NCBI GenBank assembly: GCA_017475265.1
Contig: JAFVFY010000068.1
Location: 1 to 62,550 of the forward strand
Length of the DNA stretch: 62,550 nt
Direction of reading: 5' to 3'
DNA from: Prevotella sp.
Lineage (GTDB): Bacteria > Bacteroidota > Bacteroidia > Bacteroidales > Bacteroidaceae
The notes below the pieces were generated by a model. That model worked only from the letters and a program-made list of their open reading frames with translations. It did no database searches and had not been told where the DNA came from. This document shows positions 33,907 to 46,058 of this stretch, in pieces; positions within the stretch are counted from its first letter, which is position 1; the number at the start of each line of letters is the position of its first letter. Position numbers and translations under genes: made by a program.

Positions 33907-35709
33907 TCAGTCTAGTTTCAGAACTGCGAGGAAGGCTTTTTGCGGCACTTCCACGTTGCCTATCTGCTTCATGCGTTTCTTTCCGCGCTTCTGCTTCTCC
34001 AGCAGTTTGCGCTTTCGGGTGACATCGCCGCCGTAGCACTTGGCAAGCACATCCTTGCGCACCTGTTTCACCGTCTCACGGGCGATGATTTTTGCTCCGA
34101 TGGCAGCTTGGATGGCAATGTCGAACTGCTGACGAGGAATGAGTTCCTTAAGCTTCTCACACATGCGGCGTCCGAAGGTGACGGCATTGTCAGCGTGGGT
34201 CAGCGTGGAGAGGGCATCGACAGGCTCGCCGTTGAGCAAGATGTCGAGCTTGACGAGTTTCGACGGCCGGAAGCTGTCCACGTGGTAGTCGAAGGAGGCA
34301 TAGCCCTTGGAGATGCTCTTCAGCTTGTCGTAGAAGTCGATGACGATTTCTCCCAGCGGGAGCATGAAGTGCAGCTCCATGCGGTTGCCCGAGACGTACT
34401 GCTGGTCAATGAGCTCTCCGCGCTTGTCGAGGCAGAGGGTCATGATAGGGCCGATGTAGGCCGAAGCTGTGATGATGCTTGCCCGTATGTATGGCTCCTC
34501 GATGTGGTCTATGAGTGTCTGGTCGGGTAGACCTGAGGGGTTGTGCACCTCCTTCACCTCGCCCTGCTTGGTATAGCACATATAACTGACATTGGGGACG
34601 GTGGTGATTACATCCATATCGAACTCTCGGTCGAGTCGCTCCTGCACAATCTCCATGTGGAGCAGTCCTAGGAAGCCGCAGCGGAAACCGAAGCCCAGGG
34701 CTACGGAGCTCTCAGGCTGGAAGGTCAGCGAGGCATCATTCAGCTGAAGCTTCTCCAGCGAGGCACGCAGGTTCTCATAGTCGGTGGGGTCGATGGGATA
34801 GACGCCGGCAAAGACCATGGGCTTCACCTCCTGGAATCCCTCGATGGCCTTGTCGCAGGGACGTGCCACGTGGGTGATGGTGTCGCCTACCTTCACTTCG
34901 CGCGAGTTCTTTATACCACTTATTATATAGCCCACGTCGCCAGTGCGCAGCTCCGGACGGGGTATCATGTCCATCTTCAGCACGCCTACCTCGTCAGCCT
35001 CGTACTCTTGCCCCGTGTTGAAGAACTTCACCTTGTCGCCCTTGTGGATGACGCCGTTGATAATCTTGAAGTAGGCGATGATGCCTCGGAAGGAGTTGAA
35101 AACGGAGTCAAAGATAAGCGCCTGCAGCGGAGCATCCTCGTCGCCGATGGGGTGGGGGATGCGCTCTACCACGGCACGCAGTATCTCGTCGACACCCTCG
35201 CCGGTCTTTCCCGAAGCTCGGATGATGTCCTTTCGGTCGCAGCCTATGAGGTCGATGATTTCGTCCTCCACCTCGTCGGGCATGGCCGAGGGCATGTCAA
35301 TCTTGTTGATGACGGGAATGATTTCCAGGTTGTTGTCGATGGCCATGTAGAGGTTGGAGATGGTCTGCGCCTGTACGCCCTGCGTGGCATCGACTACCAG
35401 CAAAGCACCCTCACAGGCAGCAATCGAGCGCGACACTTCATAGGAGAAATCCACATGACCCGGAGTGTCGATGAGGTTCAGGATATACTTATCCCCACCC
35501 CCGTTGGAGGGGTTGGGGCTGTATTCATACTCCATCTGAATGGCGTGGCTCTTGATAGTAATGCCGCGTTCACGCTCCAAATCCATGTCATCGAGCATCT
35601 GACCCTCGGTGACTTGTATGGTTTTTGTGCGCTCCAGCAGACGATCGGCCAGGGTGGACTTACCGTGGTCAATATGAGCTATGATACAGAAATTACGTAT
35701 GTTCTTCAC
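33907..35709 (-). CDS. lepA: elongation factor 4 (LepA)
   Basis: The 600-residue translational GTPase acts on stalled or back-translocating ribosomes. G1 is AHIDHGKST (11-19), G2/switch [12 protein letters not shown]3 DTPGHVD, G4 NKID and the LepA-specific C-terminal domain starts near residue 490. Residues about 63-73 ([11 protein letters not shown]) are extra compared with the short loop usual here and are encoded by a CCCCAACCCCTCC-type repeat in frame between switch I and G3. Confidence 0.96.
   Translation of the reverse strand: MKNIRNFCIIAHIDHGKSTLADRLLERTKTIQVTEGQMLDDMDLERERGITIKSHAIQMEYEYSPNPSNGGGDKYILNLIDTPGHVDFSYEVSRSIAACEGALLVVDATQGVQAQTISNLYMAIDNNLEIIPVINKIDMPSAMPDEVEDEIIDLIGCDRKDIIRASGKTGEGVDEILRAVVERIPHPIGDEDAPLQALIFDSVFNSFRGIIAYFKIINGVIHKGDKVKFFNTGQEYEADEVGVLKMDMIPRPELRTGDVGYIISGIKNSREVKVGDTITHVARPCDKAIEGFQEVKPMVFAGVYPIDPTDYENLRASLEKLQLNDASLTFQPESSVALGFGFRCGFLGLLHMEIVQERLDREFDMDVITTVPNVSYMCYTKQGEVKEVHNPSGLPDQTLIDHIEEPYIRASIITASAYIGPIMTLCLDKRGELIDQQYVSGNRMELHFMLPLGEIVIDFYDKLKSISKGYASFDYHVDSFRPSKLVKLDILLNGEPVDALSTLTHADNAVTFGRRMCEKLKELIPRQQFDIAIQAAIGAKIIARETVKQVRKDVLAKCYGGDVTRKRKLLEKQKRGKKRMKQIGNVEVPQKAFLAVLKLD
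35490..35522. repeat. GC-rich repeat inside lepA
   Basis: CCCCACCCCCGTTGGAGGGG followed by TTGGGGCT, in frame, coding for SPNPSNGGG on the minus strand. Confidence 0.7.
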
Positions 35710-35847
35710 CTTTGAAATTTCGATTTACGGATTCTCGATGTACGAATTAAAATGCAAAAGTACATAAAAAAACAGAAAACCGTTGCTTTTTTATATTTTT
35801 TTAGTAACTCTTTCTTCAAAAAAACACTAGATGGGTCTTTGAGAGAA

Positions 35848-35942
35848 AACGGCTTTCTCTGGTAGACAAAACGGCTTTCTCTGGTAGAGAAAACGGCTTT
35901 CTCTAATAGAGAAAACGGCTTTCTCTGATAGAGAAAACGGCT
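35848..35942. repeat. 22-bp tandem array, AACGGCTTTCTCT family (4 copies plus part)
   Basis: Units start at 35848, 35870, 35892 and 35914, and a partial one at 35936. Same family as 18755-18864; the variable bases are at the same unit positions. Confidence 0.9.
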
Positions 35943-35966
35943 CAGATTATAAAAAACGGCGAAAAG

Positions 35967-35998
35967 TTTGCAGTTCTGAATATAAATCTGTACCTTTG
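35967..35998 (+). promoter_or_regulatory. amylase-family gene promoter
   Basis: TTTG (35967-35970), 20 bp, TACCTTTG (35991-35998). Confidence 0.85.
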
Positions 35999-36012
35999 CC
36001 GAGTCAAATTCA

Positions 36013-36039
36013 ATTGGGAGCGCGGACCTCCCTGTCCGC
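36013..36039. repeat. leader hairpin repeat ATTGGGAGCGCGGAC
   Basis: GCGGAC ctccct GTCCGC hairpin preceded by ATTGGGAGC, in the leader 10 bases before the ATG. A second copy is at 40856-40882. Confidence 0.7.
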
Positions 36040-36049
36040 TTGTCAGCAA

Positions 36050-37699
36050 ATGGAAAAGATGATTATATATCAGGTTCTGCCCCGTCTCTTTGGGAACAAG
36101 AACCATACGAAGAAGCCCGGCGGTACCATCGAGGAGAACGGCTGTGGCAAGTTTAATAACTTTACCCCTTCGGTACTGAAGGGCCTCCGTGAGACCGGTT
36201 ATTCTCACGTGTGGTACACGGGAGTCATCCGACACGCCACGATGACCGACTACTCGGCCTACGGCATCCCGCGCCAGCACCCGGCTGTGGTGAAGGGTCA
36301 GGCCGGCTCTCCCTACGCCATCGCTGACTACTACGACGTAGACCCCGACCTGGCCGTGAGCGTGGAGAAACGCATGGAGGAGTTTGAGAAGCTCGTCGGC
36401 AGGACGCATCGCGCCGGGCTGAAGATGATTATCGACTTCGTGCCCAACCACGTGGCACGTCAGTATAAGAGCATCTGCAAGCCAGAGGGCTTGCGCGACT
36501 TGGGTGAGGACGACGACACTACGAAGGGCTTTGAGCCGGAGAAGAACAATTTCTACTATTGTCCTGGACAAGCCTTCACGCCATACTTCGACCTCTACCA
36601 CGGCGAGTCGGAGCCTTACACGGAGTTTCCGGCCAAGGCCACGGGCAACGACCATTTCGATAATGCGCCGGGCAGGAATGACTGGTACGAGACGGTGAAG
36701 CTGAACTATGGCGTGGACTACTACGCTGGTGGTAAGGGTCATTTTTCGCCTATACCGTCGACGTGGCAGAAGATGCTCGACATCCTGCTCTTCTGGGCGG
36801 GTAAGGGCATCGACGGCTTCCGCTGCGACATGGCCGAGATGGTTCCGGCAGAGTTCTGGACGTGGGCCACGGCGCGAGTGCGGGAGAAGTTCCCACATAT
36901 TATATTTATAGGCGAGGTGTACAACCCTGGACTCTACCGCCGCTATCTGCAGTCGGGCTTTGACTACCTGTACGACAAGGTGGGCATGTACGACGCGATG
37001 CGCGACGTCATCTGCCACCGCCGTACTACCGAGGCCATTACCTGGGCTTGGCAGCAGACCGACGACATCCGCCAGCACATGCTCTACTTCCTGGAGAACC
37101 ACGACGAGCAGCGCATTGCCAGCGACTTCTTTGCCGCAAGTGCTGAGAAGGCCGTGCCAGCTTTGGTGGTGAATGTGCTGATGCAGCAGAATCCCTTCAT
37201 GGTCTACTGCGGGCAGGAGTGGGGCGAGCGTGGTATGGACCAGGAGGGATTCAGTGGGCACGACGGAAGGACGACCATCTTCGACTACTGGGCACTCATT
37301 CCAGGAGTTGGGGAGTTGAGAAGTTGGGGAGGTAATGCAGGTGTCACCCTTGCTGACCTCTACAGCCGTGTGCTCAACATCGCCCGTACGGAAAAGGCTG
37401 TCAGCAATGGTCAGATGTTCGACGTGATGTACGTGAACCGCCAGTATGAGCGGCAGTATGCCTTCCTGCGTAAGGCGGGAAAAGAGATGTTGCTTGTGGT
37501 GGCCAACTTCGATGACCAGCCTGTAAGCATGAAGCTCACCTTGCCCGACCATGCCTTCAGCTTTCTGGAAATACGCGAGAAGGTGTACAAGGCCGAAGAG
37601 CTTCTAAGCGGCACCACAGCCAAACTGGTGCTTATGCGCGACCATCAAGTGGATGTTAACCTGCCTGAGCGCGGCGCCGTGGTGTATAAAATAAAATAA
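36050..37699 (+). CDS. alpha-amylase-family glycoside hydrolase (GH13-like)
   Basis: The 549-residue cytoplasmic enzyme (no signal peptide) starts MEKMIIYQVLPRLFGNKN at 36050 (MIIYQV at 36059 is possible). GH13 blocks are MIIDFVPNHVA (block I), GIDGFRCDMAEMVP with the nucleophile Asp (II), FIGEVYNPGL with the acid Glu (III) and ENHDEQRI (IV). It acts on alpha-glucans or oligosaccharides. Residues about 417-431 (PGVGELRSWGGNAG) include a TTGGGGAGTTGAGAAG repeat in frame. It is followed by the DUF4450 gene. Confidence 0.9.
   Translation: MEKMIIYQVLPRLFGNKNHTKKPGGTIEENGCGKFNNFTPSVLKGLRETGYSHVWYTGVIRHATMTDYSAYGIPRQHPAVVKGQAGSPYAIADYYDVDPDLAVSVEKRMEEFEKLVGRTHRAGLKMIIDFVPNHVARQYKSICKPEGLRDLGEDDDTTKGFEPEKNNFYYCPGQAFTPYFDLYHGESEPYTEFPAKATGNDHFDNAPGRNDWYETVKLNYGVDYYAGGKGHFSPIPSTWQKMLDILLFWAGKGIDGFRCDMAEMVPAEFWTWATARVREKFPHIIFIGEVYNPGLYRRYLQSGFDYLYDKVGMYDAMRDVICHRRTTEAITWAWQQTDDIRQHMLYFLENHDEQRIASDFFAASAEKAVPALVVNVLMQQNPFMVYCGQEWGERGMDQEGFSGHDGRTTIFDYWALIPGVGELRSWGGNAGVTLADLYSRVLNIARTEKAVSNGQMFDVMYVNRQYERQYAFLRKAGKEMLLVVANFDDQPVSMKLTLPDHAFSFLEIREKVYKAEELLSGTTAKLVLMRDHQVDVNLPERGAVVYKIK
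37300..37341. repeat. repeat inside amylase gene
   Basis: GGAGTTGGGGAGTTGAGAAG and TTGGGGAGG units in frame in a loop beyond block IV. Confidence 0.6.
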
Positions 37700-37735
37700 C
37701 TCTCAATTCTCAAATCTCAAATTTCAAATCTCAAA
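37700..37735. repeat. simple repeat, TCTCAAA type
   Basis: TCTCAATTCTCAAATCTCAA and more; it fills the gap up to the GTG of the next gene. Confidence 0.75.
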
Positions 37736-40700
37736 GTGAACTGGAAGTTTATTATCAGCTGGACGGTGAAGTTCGTCCTGTGTGTGATTGTCTGGGACAT
37801 TGCCGTGTGGATTACGAATAGTATGGGACTGGCCTTCTTCATGGCCTTGGGTTTCCTTATCCTCTTTGCCATTGTCGAGAGTTATGTGATAGACTGGTGG
37901 GAGAAGAGACGTGAAGCGAAACAATTTGTCAAGGCATTGTTGTTGATTCTTGCCTTGCATTGTCTGCCCCTCGCTTCCTCTGCAAAGTACATCCCGGAGA
38001 ACCGTGGCTTTGTCTGCGAGAATGGTAAGAACCGCTTTACCCGTGCACTCTACGGCGGCCATAGTGACTATCGCATTGAGACAAGCGACAAGCCCATCTT
38101 TGCCATCGTGAAGAAGGATCACCATCGTAGCCTTACCTTCGAGGTAGAGGGCGTGAGGCTCGATTCGGCACAGTATGCCTGGTGCAGCTACGAGCATGGC
38201 ACGCGTACATATACCTTATGGGACTCCCGCTGGGAGAAGTTCGGCGATGGTGTCATCCGTTTGAAGGTGGTGGCGCTGCTGGACGAGGAAGGTGCTGCCT
38301 TCGAGATTATCGGCGACAAATGGCAAGGCCCCTTCCGCATCAAATACCGTCTGAGTAACATCGCCGGAAAGAAGATGAACCGCAACGGCGACCTAGGCGT
38401 AGACGACCCAGGAACGTTTGACCCGTCACCCGACGGCGAGGGCATGGAGGAAGGACTATGTGCCAGCTTCCGGAACTTCGGCCACCTGGTGATACACCTC
38501 GACAAGGTGGCTCCCATAGGCGACATCTCGTCTACGGAACTGTTCAACAGTACCGTTGCGCAGTACAAGAAGATGGCCGACCGCGTGGTGTTCAACACCC
38601 CCGACCCCTATATCAACACCCTGGGATGGGCGCTCGTCATGGCTGCCGACGGCGACTGGGACGGCAAGACCTGGCTGCACGGCTGCATAGGCTGGCGTAC
38701 TCCGCTGCCCGGATGGCGTGCTGCCTATATGGGTGACGTGCTGGGATGGGACGACCGCGCCGTGACGCACTTCAACGCCTACGCCAAGAGCCAGGTAACG
38801 CAGGTGCCGCCCACCATCAAGCATCCCTCGCAAGACCCGGAGCAGAACATGGCACGGGCCAAGAAGGAGTGGGGCACGCAGATGTATAGCAACGGATATA
38901 TCTGCCGTTCGCCGGAGCGCAACGACCAGATGCACCACTACGACATGAACCTTTGCTACATCGACGAGCTGCTCTGGCACTTCCAGTACAATGCCGACAA
39001 GGCTTACATGCGCAAGATGTGGCCCGTCATCAAAAGCCATCTGGAGTGGGAGAAGCGTAACTTCGACCCCGACGGCGACCACCTCTACGATGCCTACTGC
39101 TGCATCTGGGCCAGCGACGCCCTTTATTATAGTGGTGGGGCTGTGACCCACTCCTCGGCCTATAACTACCGTGCCAACAAACTGGCGGCACGTATCGCCG
39201 AGCTGATAGGCGAGAATCCTGCTCCCTACCGTGAGGAGGCAGAAGCCATTCTGAAGGCCATGAACGAATGGCTTTGGACTTCCTCAAATCTCAATTCTCA
39301 AAACTCAACTCTCAAATCATTTGGCCATTGGGCTGAGTATCAAGATGCTATGGGCCTGAAACGGCTGCACGAGAGCGCTGCCGTGTGGAGCATTTACACG
39401 CCTATTGACTGTGGTGCCGGAACGCCTGAGCAGTTCTATCAGGCCACGCAGTACGTAGACAGCGAGATTCCCCATGTCGACGTGGAAGGAACAGAACTAA
39501 AGACTATCGCCACGAGCAACTGGATGCCCTACGCCTGGAGCATCAACAATGTGGCTCCGGCAGAGGTGATGCATACCGCGCTGGCCTATTTCCAGGCAGG
39601 ACGTACCGATGAGGGATATAACCTGCTGAAGGCCAACATCATGGACAACATGTACAACGGTCAGTCACCCGCTAACTTTGGACAGCTGAGCCAGTACGAT
39701 GCTGCACGAGGCGAGTGCTACCGTGACTTCGGCGATGTCATAGGCATCAGCAGTCGCACGCTTATACAGGGACTCTTTGGCGTCGTTCCCAACGCGCTCT
39801 ACGGCGAGTGCATTATCCGTCCGGGATTCCCCTCGAAGTGGGACAAGGCACAGATACGCACGCCCTATCTGGAGTATAAGTACACGCGGACGAATGGTAA
39901 AGTACGCATAGAGGTGTGGCAGAACTTTGCCAAAACGCTGAAGATTGTCATCCGCCAGAACGAGGCAGGAGGCCGTTACCACGACATTGAGGGAACTGCC
40001 GAGCAGCATCAGGTGATAGAGTATGAGGCACAGCAGACTCCCTCCCAGCCCCCTGTAGCGAAGGGGGCAGAGACCTCGGATGCCGAGAATATCATCGCCC
40101 AATGTAACCATTTCTCTCCCTCGCAAGGCACTAAGGGAGGTTCTCTTAAATTCAAGAAGGTGTTTTTTGAACCTAGCTTTAACGCCAAGGTGACTGACAT
40201 CTTCAATAACAAGTACACGTCGCCGCGCCCACAGACCACCACGCTACAGATTCCCTTGCAAGGGGTAGGGGAGTGGTGTCATCCGAAATACTTGCCTACT
40301 ATCGATGACTCAGGCCTCCGTAACATGGTTCGCAAGGGCGAGGTCAGCCTGCAGGGCGTGCCCTTCCGCACGCCGAAGGATGGCAACAACATCATGTTCG
40401 TGAGCCTTTGGGACAACTATCCCAATGAGGGACTCGTTCCGCTGGAAGGCAAGGCCTCCACGGCCTATCTGCTTATGGCCGGTACAACGAACCCCATGCA
40501 GAGCCGGATAGACAACGGTGTAATCGTTGTCAGATACGCTGACGGCACGAGCACGCAGTTGCCCCTGCGCAATCCTGATAACTGGTGCCCCATAGAACAG
40601 GACTACTACGTAGACGGCAAGGCATTCTCCGCTATCACGCCGCGTCCTTACCGCGTTAGCCTTGCAACAGGAGAAGTGAGCCGAGACCTAGGAGGAAAAC

Positions 40701-40855
40701 TTGGCTTCAAGGGTGCCGATGGGCGTGAGATTCCCGGAGGAGCAGCACAGTTGCTGGCCATGCCCCTCGACCCGAAGAAGGAATTGTCAAGCCTCACCGT
40801 ACAGGCACTTTCCAATGACGTAGTTATCGGTCTGATGGCGGTGACGCTGCAATAA
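37736..40855 (+). CDS. DUF4450 protein, six-hairpin glycosidase-like
   Basis: The 1039-residue exported protein has a DUF4450 N-terminal half (YIPENRGFVCENGKNRFTRA, with GGHSDYRIETSDKPIF) and a central (alpha/alpha)6 barrel-like region (CIGWRTPLPGWRAAYMGDVL, with SHLEWEKRNFDPDGDHLYDA and CCIWASDALYYSGGAVTHSS), as in GH78/GH95-like enzymes. Before the apparent signal peptide (ALLLILALHCLPLASSA, about 65-82) is a 60-residue two-span membrane segment from a GTG start, looking like a small membrane protein fused in frame. Repeats are inserted at about 516-528 and 765-803. Confidence 0.75.
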   Translation: MNWKFIISWTVKFVLCVIVWDIAVWITNSMGLAFFMALGFLILFAIVESYVIDWWEKRREAKQFVKALLLILALHCLPLASSAKYIPENRGFVCENGKNRFTRALYGGHSDYRIETSDKPIFAIVKKDHHRSLTFEVEGVRLDSAQYAWCSYEHGTRTYTLWDSRWEKFGDGVIRLKVVALLDEEGAAFEIIGDKWQGPFRIKYRLSNIAGKKMNRNGDLGVDDPGTFDPSPDGEGMEEGLCASFRNFGHLVIHLDKVAPIGDISSTELFNSTVAQYKKMADRVVFNTPDPYINTLGWALVMAADGDWDGKTWLHGCIGWRTPLPGWRAAYMGDVLGWDDRAVTHFNAYAKSQVTQVPPTIKHPSQDPEQNMARAKKEWGTQMYSNGYICRSPERNDQMHHYDMNLCYIDELLWHFQYNADKAYMRKMWPVIKSHLEWEKRNFDPDGDHLYDAYCCIWASDALYYSGGAVTHSSAYNYRANKLAARIAELIGENPAPYREEAEAILKAMNEWLWTSSNLNSQNSTLKSFGHWAEYQDAMGLKRLHESAAVWSIYTPIDCGAGTPEQFYQATQYVDSEIPHVDVEGTELKTIATSNWMPYAWSINNVAPAEVMHTALAYFQAGRTDEGYNLLKANIMDNMYNGQSPANFGQLSQYDAARGECYRDFGDVIGISSRTLIQGLFGVVPNALYGECIIRPGFPSKWDKAQIRTPYLEYKYTRTNGKVRIEVWQNFAKTLKIVIRQNEAGGRYHDIEGTAEQHQVIEYEAQQTPSQPPVAKGAETSDAENIIAQCNHFSPSQGTKGGSLKFKKVFFEPSFNAKVTDIFNNKYTSPRPQTTTLQIPLQGVGEWCHPKYLPTIDDSGLRNMVRKGEVSLQGVPFRTPKDGNNIMFVSLWDNYPNEGLVPLEGKASTAYLLMAGTTNPMQSRIDNGVIVVRYADGTSTQLPLRNPDNWCPIEQDYYVDGKAFSAITPRPYRVSLATGEVSRDLGGKLGFKGADGREIPGGAAQLLAMPLDPKKELSSLTVQALSNDVVIGLMAVTLQ
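39281..39317. repeat. TCTCAA repeat inside DUF4450 gene
   Basis: CCTCAAATCTCAATTCTCAA and AACTCAACTCTCAAATC code for SSNLNSQNSTLKS in frame, interrupting LWTS and FGHW. Confidence 0.8.
40030..40141. repeat. GC-rich paired repeats inside DUF4450 gene
   Basis: CCCCCTGTAGCGAAGGGGGC (about 40049-40068) and CTCCCTCGCAAGGCACTAAG (about 40117-40136) with GGGAGG, in frame. The first resembles the dnaX insert. Confidence 0.65.
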
Positions 40856-40882
40856 ATTGGGAGCGCGGACGTCCTCGTCCGC
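40856..40882. repeat. leader hairpin repeat ATTGGGAGCGCGGAC, copy 2
   Basis: GCGGAC gtcctc GTCCGC hairpin preceded by ATTGGGAGC, directly after the DUF4450 stop and 3 bases before the next ATG. Confidence 0.75.
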
Positions 40883-40885
40883 ATT

Positions 40886-42478
40886 ATGAGCATTTCCTTT
40901 ATGATGGAAGGTCTGATTAAACTATATAAGGAGTGGCACGGGGATGCACCTGTAGATTGTTCTCGATTGCCAGGCGCTGGCAGCAACAGGGCCTACTATC
41001 GCCTTACTGATGCAGATGGTTGCACGGTGATAGGATGCGTGGGTACGAGCCGTGAGGAGAATGAGGCATTCATTTATCTCTCGCGTCATTTCGCCAGCAA
41101 GCAACTGCCTGTTCCCGAAGTGCTGGCAGCGAGCAATGACAACCTGTGCTACCTGCAGACGGACTTAGGCGCTACCTCGCTCTTCGATGCCATACGGGCA
41201 GGGCGTGAGGCCGGTGGGAAATACAATGAGCAGGAGCGTGAACTGCTGCGCCGCACCATACAGGAACTGCCGCGCCTGCAGTTTGTTGGCCACGAGGGGC
41301 TCGACTATTCTCATTGCTACCCGCAGCCTCAGTTCGACCAAGAGGGCATTTTCTTCGACCTCAACTATTTCAAGTATTGCTTTCTGAAAGCTACTGACAT
41401 TGACTTCCACGAGGTACGCTTGGAGGCAGACTTCCATGCCTTAGCCCGTGACCTCCTTGCCGAACCGTCGGCGTCATTCCTCTATCGCGACTTCCAGGCA
41501 CGTAATGTAATGATTATTGACCATTCACCATTGACCATTGACCATTCTACTTCACCAGAAGATGCACCAGCAAATAATGGTCAATGGTCAATGGTCAATG
41601 GTCAATGCTATATCATCGACTTCCAGGGCGGACGCCGTGGTCCCTACTACTACGACCTCGCCTCCTTCCTCTGGCAAGCCTCTGCCCGCTATCCCGACAG
41701 TCTGCGCCGCGAGCTGATAAACGAGTATTATACCGGTGCCCGGCAATACACCACGTTGCCCCCACGCTCGGAGTTCGACCGCCGTCTGCGCCTCTTCGTA
41801 CTCTTCCGTACGCTTCAGGTGCTCGGTGCCTACGGCTTCCGTGGCTATTTCGAGCGCAAGCAGCACTTCATCGACTCCATACCGCCGGCCATTCAGAATC
41901 TGAGGGAATTGTTAGACAGTCAGACAGACGAAGAGAGCAGTTCCTGCGATTATCCCTATCTTTCGGAGGTGTTACGCCGTTTGACCACTCATTTCTCGAC
42001 TCATAAAGGTAACGTCACTTTCATTCCCCCTTCACTCCCCCTTCACTCCCCTTTCACTCCCCAACAACTTGTTGTCCGCATCTTCAGCTTTTCTTACAAG
42101 AAAGGCATCCCCGAGGACGAGAGTGGCAATGGAGGCGGCTATGTCTTCGACTGCCGTTCCACGCACAATCCCGGTCGCTATGAGAAGTACAAACAGATGA
42201 CCGGCCTTGACGAACCTGTCATCCGCTTCTTGGAGGAAGACGGTGAGATACTTACTTTTCTAGAAAGTGTATACCGCCTTGCCGATGCTCATGTGGAACG
42301 TTACTTGGAGCGTGGTTTCACCTCACTCATGTTTTCTTTCGGCTGCACAGGTGGACAACACCGTTCCGTTTACTCCGCACAGCACTTGGCAGAGCACCTC
42401 AACAAGAAATATGGCATTGAGGTGCACCTCTGCCATCGAGAGCGTGGCATCAGCCAGACCTTTGGTGCTTCTCAATGA
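40886..42478 (+). CDS. APH/AmgK-like kinase fused to RapZ C-terminal domain
   Basis: The 530-residue cytoplasmic protein has, at about 1-350, an aminoglycoside-phosphotransferase-like kinase: GSNRAYYRL, a catalytic loop FLYRDFQARNVMI, and IDFQGGRRGPYYYDLASFLW. From about 395 it matches the RapZ C-terminal domain (VRIFSFSYKKGIPEDESGNG, then CTGGQHRSVYSAQHLAEHL). Residues 210-241 are an inverted TTGACCA repeat set within the catalytic loop, and residues 376-393 (IPPSLPLHSPFTPQ) are a TTCACTCCCC repeat serving as the domain linker. The start could also be 40901 or 40904, since 40886 has its leader covered by a hairpin. The substrate is probably a sugar, unproven. Confidence 0.82.
   Translation: MSISFMMEGLIKLYKEWHGDAPVDCSRLPGAGSNRAYYRLTDADGCTVIGCVGTSREENEAFIYLSRHFASKQLPVPEVLAASNDNLCYLQTDLGATSLFDAIRAGREAGGKYNEQERELLRRTIQELPRLQFVGHEGLDYSHCYPQPQFDQEGIFFDLNYFKYCFLKATDIDFHEVRLEADFHALARDLLAEPSASFLYRDFQARNVMIIDHSPLTIDHSTSPEDAPANNGQWSMVNGQCYIIDFQGGRRGPYYYDLASFLWQASARYPDSLRRELINEYYTGARQYTTLPPRSEFDRRLRLFVLFRTLQVLGAYGFRGYFERKQHFIDSIPPAIQNLRELLDSQTDEESSSCDYPYLSEVLRRLTTHFSTHKGNVTFIPPSLPLHSPFTPQQLVVRIFSFSYKKGIPEDESGNGGGYVFDCRSTHNPGRYEKYKQMTGLDEPVIRFLEEDGEILTFLESVYRLADAHVERYLERGFTSLMFSFGCTGGQHRSVYSAQHLAEHLNKKYGIEVHLCHRERGISQTFGASQ
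41515..41607. repeat. inverted TTGACCATTGACC arms inside kinase gene
   Basis: Arm ATTGACCATTCACCATTGAC and further units, a spacer of about 28 bases, then AATGGTCAATGGTCAATGGT and more. In frame between NVMI and YIIDFQGG. Confidence 0.88.
42021..42065. repeat. TTCACTCCCCC repeat as domain linker
   Basis: Four units of about 11-12 bp in frame between kinase and RapZ-like domains. The same repeat is intergenic at 23279 and 57735. Confidence 0.85.
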
Positions 42479-42508
42479 ACCAACAAGAAAAGTCCCCAGG
42501 ATTGATTC

Positions 42509-45505
<2,997 letters not shown>

Positions 45506-45549
45506 TTACTGAAAGAATTCATGGAGAAACAATCAGAATGAGAAAAAGA

Positions 45550-45578
45550 AAAGAGGGTGTTTTTTGTACACCCTCTTT
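45550..45578 (-). terminator. terminator of small HAD gene
   Basis: On the minus strand AAAGAGGGTGT (45578-45568) pairs with ACACCCTCTTT (45560-45550), followed by TTCTTTTTC. Confidence 0.85.
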
Positions 45579-45583
45579 AGACA

Positions 45584-46024
45584 TTATAATTTCCACCACG
45601 GTTTTTTCTTCTTGGTGTCCTCGTGGGGTGTCAGGGATGCGTTGCGCAGCTCCTCATTGATAAGATCGTACCATGTCCTTTTGTGAGATACCATGCGGTA
45701 AATGGTTCCCCAGTCGGGAAGTCCGCCGATGTTACGGTCATCGATGAAATAGTCGATAGTGTTGAGCTTGCGGCTGTAATGCGGATTGTTTTCCCGCTTC
45801 TCCTCGGGATAGTCCTTGTTGGTGGCATAGAACTCCACCCCACGCTGACGACACCACTCAACAGCCTCGTCAAGCAGTTTACCCGTGCGTACCGTCCACA
45901 AGATGAGCTTGTGGCGGTCCTTAATGAGCATTTTCAGTGTGTCTATGGCAAAGGGAATTTCCTCTCCTATTTCCGGATAGCGGTGTTCCACAATGGTGCC
46001 ATCGAAGTCTACGGCTATAGTCAT
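45584..46024 (-). CDS. small HAD-fold hydrolase (BT0820-like)
   Basis: The 146-residue protein has motif I AVDFDGTIVEHRYP, motif II LILWTVRTGKLLDE and motif IV-like DYFIDDRNIGG. It lacks a cap domain. The family is common in Bacteroidales, with unknown substrate. It ends the rfbA-wzc transcript and carries the terminator, so a link to capsule synthesis is possible but unproven. Confidence 0.8.
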   Translation of the reverse strand: MTIAVDFDGTIVEHRYPEIGEEIPFAIDTLKMLIKDRHKLILWTVRTGKLLDEAVEWCRQRGVEFYATNKDYPEEKRENNPHYSRKLNTIDYFIDDRNIGGLPDWGTIYRMVSHKRTWYDLINEELRNASLTPHEDTKKKKPWWKL

Positions 46025-46058
46025 TGATGTTCAGAAGTAAATAGGTTATACTTGAAGA

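Noticed and set aside
35942-37552. 536-codon minus-strand open frame opposite the amylase gene
   Set aside because: Antisense shadow of a clear GH13 gene; Val/His/Arg-rich composition as expected from a codon-biased complement.
40250-40275. TTCCCTTGCAAGGGGTAGGGGA in the DUF4450 gene as another repeat insert
   Set aside because: It codes for IPLQGVGEWCHP, which reads as ordinary domain sequence, so I do not count it as an insert.
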